Shown here: piece after piece, positions 49,435 through 58,879 of the stretch
How positions within the stretch are numbered: the stretch's first letter is position 1
How the letters are laid out: every line of letters starts with the position of its first letter
Assembly: GCA_023105745.1 (NCBI GenBank)
Contig: JALGQZ010000018.1
Span: 23,272,132-23,336,131, forward strand
DNA from: Austropuccinia psidii
Taxonomy: Eukaryota > Basidiomycota > Pucciniomycetes > Pucciniales > Sphaerophragmiaceae
Length of the DNA stretch: 64,000 nt
Reading direction: 5' to 3'
Made by a program: the position numbers and the translations under genes
The notes under the pieces: generated by a model
Seen by the model: the letters and a program-made list of their open reading frames with translations, nothing else
The model's database searches: none
What the model was told of the DNA's origin: nothing

Positions 49435-50425
49435 AATCTCTAAGGTGTTGCCTGTAATAACTAAAAACCCCCAAAAAGGACATCATTTCTTTGTTGTTCT
49501 GGGGCATTTGTTTCAGTAAAACTGCAGCCACTTTGTTTTTGTCAACACCAAGGCTCAGTCCTGAGACTACATGTCCTAGAGCTCTTAACTCATGAAACCC
49601 AAAATTACATTTCTTCAGCAATATTTTCATGTTCACTTCAAGTATTTTTCTAAGTACTAATGAAAGTCTCTCTAAATGTAATTGCCAAGTTTCTGAACAA
49701 ATGATAATGTCATCAATATAAATTATTAACCATCCTTCTGACGATTCTTGTGGGAAGATGGTATTCATCATTCTCTGATAATGAGAGTGTGCATTTTCAA
49801 TACCAAAAGGCATTCTCAAATACTCATAAATTCCACAATGAGCAATTATTCTCAAGTATTTCATAGCATGAGGTGTCAAAACATTCTGATGAAAGCCTTT
49901 CAGAGCATCCATGGAAGTAATGAATATTGCTTTGGATAATTGAGTCAAAGTCTCATGAATTCTTGGGAATAGATACCTGTCTGGAATAGTATAGGTATTT
50001 AGTGCTCTAAAATCACCAACCATCCTTGAATTATCATTATGCCAAGTAATGATTACTGGAGTTGTGACTTCTACCTCCTCATTGTGTCCAACCTTTCTAA
50101 GAACTCCCAGTTTAATTAGTTCATTAATATGAGTTTCTAATGCTTCTCTAGCCCTAGGGCTAGCTGCGTAAGCTGCTCTTCTTAATAGTGGTGGATAAGG
50201 CCTTTCCACATTAAGCATAATGTCCACTTCATGGCCTTTTATAGCTCCAAGTGGTTCATTATCTGAAGCAAAGGCTTCTCTGTATTGAAATAAAATTTCA
50301 ATTAGCTCTTCCTTCATTTCTAGTGTTAATTCAGGACTAATTTGTGCTTCAATTAATTGACCTGACACAAATTTTTCCTTATCAACATTTTTTACTTGTT
50401 TAATGACAGTAATTTCTCTTTTTTT
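49379..50425 (-). pseudogene. Gypsy reverse transcriptase
   Basis: Minus strand. In order: VERPYPPLLRRAAYAASPRAR, the finger/palm strand VTTPVIITWHNDNSRMVGDFRALN, FITSMDALKGFHQN (first catalytic Asp), EYLRMPFGIENAHSHYQRMMN, and the polymerase signature YIDDI (about 49705-49720), then CNFGFHELRALGHVVSG. It copies the element's RNA into DNA. The domain itself is open for about 330 codons. It is cut off from the Gag-protease frame by an indel in the A run near 50424-50431 and from RNase H by one near 49380. Confidence 0.85.
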
Positions 50426-53106
50426 AGAGGAAAAGCAAATTTATGTCTTTTATTTTCCCCTATAGTGAAATACCTGTCTATATGATTATTAATATCAATA
50501 CCATACATATTGAGATAATAATTCCCAAGTATAAAGTGTTGTGACGTACAATTATTCATGACAACAATTTCAACTTTCAATCTTATAGTTCCTGCAGGAT
50601 GAGGAAATATTATTGCTGCTTCAAATATACCCAAGGGGTGCATATTTTGGCTAGCACTTCTGAATGTTATACCTTCAATTGGAATTAATTTGTCTTGCCA
50701 ATTCATACAAACTTTTTCAAGATAATATTTTCCAACACAAGTGCAAAAAGCACCTGAGTCAAGGTGTATCTTGGATTCTGTGTTGTTTATCACAATATTA
50801 GTGATACAAGATGAACCAGCTGTATAGCCTTTACCTCTGGCAGGTTTGGCTTTCTGCATTTTAGCATCTTTCACATGTATGAGATCCATAAATTCATCAC
50901 TATACTGTGGTAAATGAGTGTGTACCTCAGTGAATTTAAAATAAACATTAATGTTTTCTATACTAAGCTCTTCTGGTACTTCCTCTTCTTCTGAAGGCTC
51001 AGAATCACTTTCATGTAAAGATACATCAGTTGTTTCTTTTGTGTCTTCCACTTTTTCAACATTTATCTCATTGATTCTTGTCTTTTTTGGGCAAGTGTTT
51101 GCTAAATGAGATGTACTCTCACATTTGTGAAATTTCAAAGGAAGTCTGTCTTGTGGCTTATTTGGATTTGAAATTGGTTTCCCATTAGTCTCATTGTCTA
51201 TTGGGGATCTGGACCAATTTCTTCCAATTTTTGTTCTAGTAGTGATGTCCTCCATAGCATTGATATAATCTTCTGTAGAGCAAGGCTCAATAAATCTGCT
51301 TCTTATAGCATGCTCAAGGTCACCACCACACTTTCTTAATATCCTTTTATGTACCATTGTTTCAGACATATCAGGATGAAGGGCAGTTAATCTGTCCTTC
51401 TGTTTAAGAAACCAAGACATGGGACTGTCCCTCTCAATATTAAAACTGGCTTCTTTAAAAGAATTTTCCTTTCTAAATCTCCAGGAATCATTTGCCAATT
51501 TGGAAAGAATTTGTTCTTTCCACCAAGGCCAAGAATGTTAATCATGGTCTTGTCGCATTTTGTAATACCATTTCTTTGCTGATCTGGTAAATAATGAGTG
51601 TAATCTGGCACTTATGTATTCATCTGGTATGTTAAAGTCTTCTTTAAACATATCAATTTTTTTCATAAATTCCATATGATTATATTCTCCTTCACCATTG
51701 AAGGTTGGCCATTCCTCTAATTTTGGAATGTCTTTGAAATTGCAAGCAGTTTCCACATCATTACTTAAAATTGTATGATGTAAATCATTATTAAAGTTAA
51801 GCACATTTCTGTCAAGAATTGGTGTGGATTGCCTTGGCAATTCATTTTTTAGTGATATATTATTAATACTTGATTGAATGTCTTCTTTCAGTTCAAGTCT
51901 TGCTTTATCACTTTTTTCCAATTGTTCTTGGAAAAGAGCTGCATTGTGATCAGTTGAATTTTCCAAGTTTTGAACTTGTAATTTCAATTCTCTTAACTGT
52001 CCAGTTATAAAAGAAATTGAAATTTCATCTGGTTGATTGAGAAAAGTAACTTTAGACTCAATTCTTGCACAAATTTGCATCAAAGACACAATATTGTCCT
52101 TATTAACATTTTCAAGTCCAATAATGGTCTTTTGTTGGTCTTTCACTTGTAATATCTCATTACCCAAATTTTGTTGGATATACTCAAATGTTTTAAACTT
52201 TGCCATAATTTCTTTATTACAAGATTCAAATTGAGTTAAAAGCTTAACAAGATCTATCTCTTTGGGAAAGATTGGTTCAATCTTTCCTCCTCCTTGTTTT
52301 TGAATTCCATCAGAGTTCTTGCCATATTGAACACATTGTCCATGGCTGTCTTTTCTTTCTTTGGGAAAGATTGGTTCAATATTTCCTCCTCCTTGGTTTT
52401 GAATTCCATCAGAGCTCTTGCCATATTGAACACATTTTCCATGGCTGTCTTTTCTTTCTTTGGGATTCTGTAATTCTGTGGGTAAGGCTTTTCATTTTTC
52501 TTGCCCTTCTGATTGGTCTTTGGGGCTTGCTTGGGCTTGCTTGGCACTTGTTGACGCAGAATTTTGCTGGTGGATGCTTGGGGAGCTTCCACTGGGCTGT
52601 TTTCCTTGACTTGGGCCAACTTCTTCTTCTGATCCTCTGATAACAGGCTTTGGTTTTTCAACCAAGCTTTTATATGTTGGACTTGTCCTTTGCAAGACAT
52701 TGGTGTCCAACCCTTCAGAAGATCTTCTGTCTTTTCTGGCCCCATGAACTTCTTCACTTGAAGATAAGAGTTCATTGTGCCTATCCAAAGACTTGGGAGA
52801 AGTTCCCACTCTTGCTGTTTTGCGGCCATAAACCAGTTCTTGTACTGAGACTGGTAAATCTCCACTGCTGCCTGTTGGAAATGATTCAGGTGTAACAGAA
52901 ATAGCAGTTATGTCAGCTTCTGGACTCTCAATAAGAGGTTCAAAGGTGCTGGCTAACATTTGGGAACTGGTGGAAGTTCTGGCATCCTCCATTTGTGCCT
53001 CTCCTCTGGGCTGACATTCTTGTCTTTTTGATTTGTGGCTGGAATGTCCTGGTTCAAATCCATTTGATTGGATGGAGTAATTACTTCCACTTCTAGTAGG
53101 ATTCAT
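50392..53106 (-). pseudogene. Gypsy Gag plus protease, one frame with two internal stops
   Basis: A single minus-strand frame of 905 codons from ATG 53106 (MNPTRSGSNYS) to a stop at 50392, interrupted only near 52492 and 51538. The order is a Ser/Pro-rich N-terminus, an in-frame 33-residue tandem duplication, a coiled-coil-like part (IESKVTFLNQ...LRELKLQVQNLE), the Gag core (WPTFNGEGEYNHMEFMKKIDMFKEDF; W-x-x-WF-x-KQKDRLTALHPD), a zinc knuckle with its first Cys changed to Phe (F-x2-C-x4-H-x4-C, about 51100-51145), an acidic linker, and an aspartic protease with LDSGAFCTCVG (about 50735-50770) and FILGN. Gag packages the RNA and the protease cuts the polyprotein. Confidence 0.85.
52261..52458 (-). 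repeat. 99-base in-frame tandem duplication in Gag
   Basis: Two units, 52261-52359 and 52360-52458, each starting tttgggaaagattggttcaa on the plus strand, with a few substitutions. The first bases of a third unit follow at 52459. The period is exactly 33 codons, so the Gag frame is kept (each unit contains a DSHG-x-CVQYGK-x-SDGIQ-x-QGGG stretch). Confidence 0.9.
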
Positions 53107-53107
53107 T

Positions 53108-53274
53108 TCACGTCAATTTTAAGAAAAAATAGACTAAGAATGGATTGAATTCACCTGCTGGACCTTTAAAGGGTTCTTTGGTTATCAAACCCCTTGGTGC
53201 TGGGCTGGTTTGAATTTCAATACTAGACTCTGAGGCTTCAGAGTCTGAAGAGCTGTCTCTAATTGATGACACTA
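53108..53274 (-). other. Candidate short leader exon upstream of Gag
   Basis: Minus strand, opening after a ttctctag acceptor-like site near 53274. It encodes SSIRDSSSDSEASESSIEIQ, then TSPAPRGLITKEPFKGPAGEFNP, and stops just before the Gag ATG. Acidic/Ser-rich start, no known domain. It could be a spliced 5' coding exon of Gag (a gtgaat donor follows GPA) or a short upstream open frame. Confidence 0.4.
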
Positions 53275-53805
53275 GAGAAAAAAAAAAATATAAGTTATCT
53301 TATCAAACAATAAAAATGACTTATAAACTCAACTTATTGAATAAAGTTGTTTTAATGTAATTTATGGCAAATTATGTCAAAAATAAAGAAAAGTGTCTAA
53401 GATTAAAAAAAAATATTTTTAGCAAAGATTTTTAATTTTTTTAATTTCTTATTTGATTTTTTATTTTCTTTAAAGAAATAATAATTATGCAATTAACAAG
53501 TTTATTAATCAAAATTGTATTATTATTCACTTTATACTAGAATAACTCAAAGAATGAATTTCAAGTCTGTGATGTGAACAAGCCACTAGTTAGATTCCAA
53601 GTCACTCAATAGTATATTGTTTCAAACAATATTCTTAAGAAAAAATAACTTTATTGATATTATAAAGATTATTTATAAGGGATAAATCCCAAAAAAGCCA
53701 ATATTAAGATAAATATGGCAATTTTCTGTCAAAAAATAGTAAAATAAGGTCTAGAATATGATTTATGTCCCAAAAATTGGTTAAAATCACAGCCAGGCCC
53801 CCAAA
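53275..53805 (-). other. 5' leader of the Gypsy element
   Basis: Untranslated region between 5' LTR and Gag, A+T-rich. Directly next to the LTR (element sense) it reads tttgggggcctggctgtgat, where the primer-binding site should lie (TGGGGGCCTGGC). I could not match this with confidence to a tRNA 3' end. Confidence 0.5.
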
Positions 53806-55972
53806 TGTAAGGTTTGTCTATAAAACTCTTGATAATAGTAGCAATATCAAGAGTACTATGACTGTCCTCAGTAGAAATATATAATATAAAAAAATATTAT
53901 AACCACAAATTTAAATATAATTATTAGAATAATTATATAAAAAAAATAAATTTAATTATTATTATAAAATGTAATAATAAAAAAAATATAATAATTATAA
54001 TAAATTATAATTATTCTATTATTGTTATAGTCACTGACAGTTATAGCAATAAGAAGTGTAAAGCTCTTAATGAGACAATTACACATGGAAAATATGGATA
54101 TTAACCACTTATAAATAATATAAATATTATCTATAAAAGAATTGAAACACACACTGTGCAGAAATAATTCTTATAGAATAAAATTCTATATAAAAAAACT
54201 AATACTAGATAAAAAAGATATAGAACTTTAAAGAAAACTTACTTAGAATATTTATTTAATACAATAAGTCAAACAACAACAGTTATTATATTAAATAATA
54301 ATTATAAGTTAAAAACACACCAAAAATCAATATTTTTAAAGATAAAACAACTTTTTATAATAAAAACTATGATTAAAGAGTTTTTAAGAGGAATTTGTGG
54401 ATTTTGAAAGATATTTAAGACAATAATTTTATATAATAAAATGTATTATTGGTGATTACAACAATAATCTGAATTCTATGATTTCAATTCTTTAATTTTA
54501 ATTAATAAAGAATAAAATAACTTAAGAGTTACTTTAATAATAAAATTTTATATTTAATAAAACTTTACCTGTTTGAATTTCTAATATGATTGGATTGATA
54601 ATGAATGATGGACAAAAACAGTGATGAAAAGACTCTTTTTATGTCTTCAGAGAAGCTCTCATGATTCATAATGAATATAGAGGGCGTGCTCAGGTCAAAA
54701 CTGAAAAAACATGCTTCAAAATAAAGTTCCTAACTTAAGGTAACTTATTTTTAATTCCAATTTAAAGTTAACAGGGTTATTCTTAACACCATGTAGCTTC
54801 AATCCTCATTTAGACTAATTATTTTAAGCTTTTAATATAAATAAACTTATTCATATTAAAGTTCATCACATGAAAAACTTAAAAATAGAGTTTCAAGCAG
54901 AAATCTCTTAAACTCAATTTTTAATTAATTTTTAAAGAAATTATAATTTTCTTTGAGCTTTAATTAAAAGAGTAAATTTCCAGGCTAAATACCCACGAAA
55001 TTTATTTATAAAAGATACTCAAAATTTAACTTATATACAGATAATATTGAATTGTAATCTGTGTGAAATTTTCAAGCAAATCCATTAACAATTGGAATTT
55101 TAATGAATTTTTGAAGTTATTGCTATTTTTCCACATAAAATAGCAATACACACCATACCTTAAGTTTTGTTAAGGTTTTAATGCTTGTAACCTTAAAGGT
55201 TTAAGCTTATTTAAGCTTTGAAAGTTCTTAAAACGTTAAATTCAAGCCTGCGTATTGGGATTTACCCTTTGGCAACTTGAAATTCCTGTCTAAATTAGGA
55301 TAAAACCAGTTTAAACTTTAATATTGGATCAAAGTCTAATTTTGAAGTTTAAATCAGGTTTAAAATCCTCCAATACAGGTGGACAACCTTAATTGAATCC
55401 TTGCAGATCCAAAAAGTTGGGTACCCCAGCTCTATTTGGCCTTTTTCCTTTGTCCCACCTTTCTGCGTGGATTTTGCCCTTTTATTTATTTAAAGCCATA
55501 CTATGGCCTTAAACCCTTTTAAATTGAGCTCACACAGGATTTACATTCTGTATGGCAAATCCTTAGCCAATTCAGTAAATATACACAACACCTCAATTTT
55601 AACTAAAATTTTGGTAAGTTTGCATAAAACTTATGCAACTTTAAATTTAAGCTTATTTAAGCTTAAATTTAACAATTTTAAAAAAATGTTAAAAAATTTA
55701 CATTAGTACTGTGAGATTCTTAAATATTCCAATAACATAAGAAATAAGTGTTTTTGGGTATAACACCTTATGGATGTACCCTAGGTTATTTTTGGTGTAG
55801 AATCCAAAAATGACATAATGTTTATAACTTTGTCTATCCAAAAAAAAGTTATACTTATTTTTTGTTATTGTTTATTTTAAATTCAATGAAAAGTCTGTTG
55901 AAGACAAATTTAACTGTGTATAAAGTTATTTGTGGTCTTATGGGTATGTTATACATACCTCACAGGCTCACA
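53806..55972 (-). repeat. 5' LTR of the Gypsy element, full length (2167 bases)
   Basis: On the plus strand it starts TGTAAGGTTTGTC and ends GGCTCACA, followed by the GAAAT duplication. In element sense it begins TGTGAGCC and ends CCTTACA. It should hold the element's promoter and poly(A) signal, but I cannot place either. The plus-strand open frame at 55503-55706 inside it has no motif. Confidence 0.85.
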
Positions 55973-55977
55973 GAAAT
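55973..55977. repeat. Target-site duplication GAAAT, right
   Basis: Second copy of gaaat. It pairs with 44606-44610 and closes the Gypsy insertion. Confidence 0.8.
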
Positions 55978-56122
55978 AATCAAGTAATTAATTATATATT
56001 TGTGTTTATGATGTAGCTATTTGTTACATTTAATAAGAAAAATCATAGTAATATTCATTAATAGTCATATCATCAAAAGCTTAATGAAAAATCTTAAAAT
56101 AGTGTTCCTTATACTTTTATTA

Positions 56123-56280
56123 GGGGGTGTCAAAGTCACCAAATCCCGCCTTAAAATAACATGGGATTTGGAACCCAAATCCAAACACTAAATCCCAGGC
56201 TTTTTATGTGTAAATCCCATGGCACTTTAACTGAGTCCCCTGGTATTTTGACCAAATCCCATGCATCTGGGATTTGAGTT
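56123..56280. repeat. Left terminal repeat and subterminal aaatccc motif cluster
   Basis: The tip is followed by six occurrences of aaatccc or its complement gggattt in about 140 bases, on both strands. Clusters of short subterminal words are typical transposase or Myb-protein binding sites of cut-and-paste elements. The same word appears at the right side (about 63985). Confidence 0.65.
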
Positions 56281-56524
56281 TGAAATCTAACCCAAATGAG
56301 TGCGCACAATTCATACCTGTACAAAATATTCTCCCACACTCCATTTCGGACAATCTGACCAAACAGCTTACAGTCCATTTATAATTCATCCATATAATAA
56401 TTCCTTGTTCCAAAGAAAGACACATCAAGTCAGATCTGAAGATCACCTCTGGCCTGCCACATCCATCAGGTCACTTAATACATACAGATTATTTAACCAT
56501 AATTCATTGGCTTTCAGTCAAATC

Positions 56525-56618
56525 CAATTTTGAGTCATGTTTTGGTACTAGTGGTTCAACATCTATTGGAAGACCTCCCTCATCAAAGCAGAATGGCTTT
56601 CAGCTCATGGCCATAGAG
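56525..56618 (+). pseudogene. Candidate upstream exon of the Myb/SANT-like gene, disconnected
   Basis: Open frame SNFESCFGTSGSTSIGRPPS, then SKQNGFQLMAIE, ending at a gtaaac donor-like site. I cannot join it in frame to the next exon: the acceptor at 56653 leads either to an early stop or to a frame with a TGA just before W-Q-TYKKKY. It probably encodes the N-terminus of the Myb/SANT-like protein, now broken. Confidence 0.35.
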
Positions 56619-56699
56619 GTAAACAAAAATTAACAAAATTTCCTAAACCTTAGCTCAAGCAGCATCCAAGATTGATGGCAAACATATAAAAAGAAGTAT

Positions 56700-57631
56700 A
56701 TGGCAGCCAAAAAATTTGAAAATTTAACTGAGGCTGTACTAACAGAAGAAGATGAAAGTAAAGGAATAAAATCAATGAGTGAGAAGCTTGAAAGTACGTG
56801 TCCTTGCTATGCTGAAATGGATTTGCTGTTTGGCCACAAGCCCAATGTCACTCCCATTGCGAGTTATGATTTGCAATACAAAGATGGGTTAAATGGTGAT
56901 GATGATGATGTTTTGCTTTATAAGGTAAGTTATCATCTCTTCCTCTTTTTACCTGTGATAATTAAATCTCATTTACCTTTTAAAGGAGAATAATTGCTTG
57001 GATTCACCTCACAATCTGGATCCTTTGCTTAATAATGATGATAACATGGTTCCAGAGGAAAACCTTCAAGATGAATTGGTAAGTACATTTAGGAGCAATA
57101 TTTATTCACTCCAATCTCGCTTATCTCTCCTTTGAACAGCAAAGTAAATCCATAACACATTCAACACAAAAGCATAATCAAGAAATGACACCCAGCTTGA
57201 ATGAGAAGAGTGGCTCTAGTAAAAGGTTGCTGGATATGTTTGCATCTACTTATGCAAATTTTCTTGAATCACAGAAGAAAGGTATGACTTGCAGTTAAAG
57301 TTACTCTGATAAATCCTACTGACAAAATTCTTGATTATTAGCCCGTGAAACCAGTGAGAATGCACACTTGGAGTGGGACAGGGAGAGGTGGAATGAAGAG
57401 AAAGTGAGCAACATGGAAAAGCAATGGTTTGAAGAAGTCAAGTTACAAAAGCAAATGGCGTTTGATGAGAAGCAACATGCCAAGAAAAATGAATTTGAAA
57501 AAGAAAAGTGGAATCGGGAATGTGAACTTAAGGAAAAGCAATGCCAGATGGATCTCACTATAGCAGCATTGTCATCAAGCAGGCCAATTGTGGAGCTGGA
57601 AAGAATTCTGACGTTGATAGATAAGAAATAA
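56700..57631 (+). CDS. Myb/SANT-like DNA-binding protein of the element (C-terminal 249 residues intact)
   Basis: Four exons splice cleanly: 56700-56924, 56986-57078, 57140-57281, 57342-57631 (donors GTAAGT, GTAAGT, GTATGA), 250 codons including the stop. Just before and after the ATG the frame reads TYKKKYMAAKKFENLTEAVL, then KGIKSMSEKLESTCPCYAEMD and LLFGHKPNV, the pattern of Myb/SANT-like proteins common in rust fungi. The middle is acidic and Asp/Asn-rich. The last exon is a W/E/K/Q-rich coiled-coil-like segment (WDRERWNEEKVSNMEKQWFEE). In Harbinger elements such a protein binds the element's DNA and helps the transposase into the nucleus. A TGA near 56676, upstream of the ATG in the same frame, suggests that the complete SANT domain is no longer made, so this is either an N-terminally shortened protein or a pseudogene. 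Confidence 0.6.
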
Positions 57632-58244
57632 CATATTACATATATGTCATGTGATCATTTGACACATGGTGATTTGTCAAAAACAAGCAATGCTTATTTG
57701 AAATTGATCTTATGTTTTGAAACGGGATCTCAATTTATTACAAAATTGAAAATTTGTGCCAGCCTGGAATCATGATGTTATGTGCCAAAGATCAATGTCT
57801 GTGCTTGAACCAATTGAATTTGAAGGTGTCCTTGAAATTTCAATTTTGTGGTGAATTTTTGCCAAAGAAGAGTGGATTGTGCCTTTTCTTTTTCTTCCTT
57901 TATTTTTGTCATTTTCTTTTAATTTATTTTAATTGAAGATCCCTTTACCTTCCTTTTTCTTTATTTTTGATGATTTTGGTATATCATATTTTATTTTTTG
58001 GGACTTTGCCTTATTTTGATTGTTTTTAATATATTCTTATTATCCTTTGTGTTGATCTATTTTATTTTGATTTTTATTTTGTTTGATATAATTTTGTTTC
58101 ATGTGTTTTCAATTTTTTCATTTTGTTTTTGGGTTTTGAGTTTGGTTTCAATGGTCTCAATTTATTATAATCTACTTTTATATGTTTAAGCTTTTCTGTC
58201 TTTTCTTTGGGTTGGTTTAATTTTCTTTAAATTTTTTAAATTTG
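57632..58244. other. Spacer with T-rich tract, no gene
   Basis: Between the Myb/SANT-like gene and a tandem repeat. The open frames at 57754-57936 and 57998-58189 are hydrophobic readings of T-rich DNA without motifs. Confidence 0.45.
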
Positions 58245-58870
58245 ATTTTCTTTTTAGTCAAAGAACCATCCCTTTTTATATTTTTTTCTTTGGATTGATG
58301 TGAGTATTTTGAATGCTATGGTTTTTTTCAACAGGATTCAAGGCAATTTATCTTGAATTATTCACTTTCTAGCCGGATCAAAATATTTTCTAAAATTTTT
58401 GGTTAGATCATTGTCAGTTGTATGAATTCTATTTTTTTTGCAACAGAATTCAATCCTGTCAATTTATGAATCCATTTTCTTTTTAGTCGATTAACCACCC
58501 TTTTTAAAAGTTTTTTTTTGGATTGAGGAAAGTTTTTTCAATTCTATCAGTTTTTTTCAGCATGATTAAATGCCACTTATTTCTGAATCACTCTTTTGTA
58601 AATATTATCATCTTTGATCAAGGTGAGTATTTCAAATCATTTTTTTAAAAGGAATTAATGCAACTTATTTTTGATTGAATTTTCTTTTTAGTTGATTAGA
58701 AATCTTTTTGTTTTTTGTTTTTTGGGATCGAGGTGAGTATTTTTACTTATATTTGTTTGTTCAATTGTATGCCATTTAACTAATCTTTCGATGAACTATA
58801 TTTGTAGTTCATTACTCATTAATTTTAAATATTTTTAATTGGAACGAGGTGAGTCTTTTAATTATTTTAT
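58245..58870. repeat. Degenerate tandem repeat with splice-site-like words
   Basis: At least three diverged units begin with ttttctttttagt (about 58245, 58475, 58678), so the period is roughly 200-230 bases. Within them recur a gat(c/t)gaggtgagtatttt word (about 58293, 58615, 58727, 58844), which looks like a 5' splice site, and ttttttcaacag-gatt words (about 58328, 58438), which look like 3' splice sites. It may come from repeated duplication of a small exon-intron unit of the gene piece that follows. Confidence 0.5.
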
Positions 58871-58879
58871 CTAGTTTCA

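Larger units (their letters stand above)
44611..55972 (-). mobile_element. Ty3/Gypsy chromovirus-type LTR retrotransposon, decayed
   Basis: Minus-strand element. The 5' LTR is 53806-55972, then Gag-protease, reverse transcriptase, RNase H, [2 kb solo LTR inserted], integrase, chromodomain, and a truncated 3' LTR at 44611-45171. The order RT-RNase H-integrase and the chromodomain define Ty3/Gypsy chromoviruses. GAAAT duplications on both outer sides prove that the two ends belong to one insertion. All coding regions carry stops or frameshifts, and the integrase catalytic Asp is lost. By eye the two LTRs differ at about 5 of their first 100 positions, so the insertion is not recent. The deduced protein wording is very close to retroelement proteins I remember from rust fungi. 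Confidence 0.9.

Noticed and set aside
52272..52895. Plus-strand open frames opposite Gag (122 and 81 codons)
   Set aside because: They are shadows of the Gag frame on the minus strand. Leu/Phe/Cys-rich reading and no motif of their own.
53783..53805. Primer-binding site match to a specific tRNA
   Set aside because: TGGGGGCCTGGC is in the right place, but I could not match it to a known tRNA 3' end from memory, so no tRNA is named.
57998..58189. Hydrophobic 63-codon frame that looks like a membrane protein
   Set aside because: Made by T-rich DNA (ttt/tta/att codons). No charge pattern at the ends and no homologue recognised.
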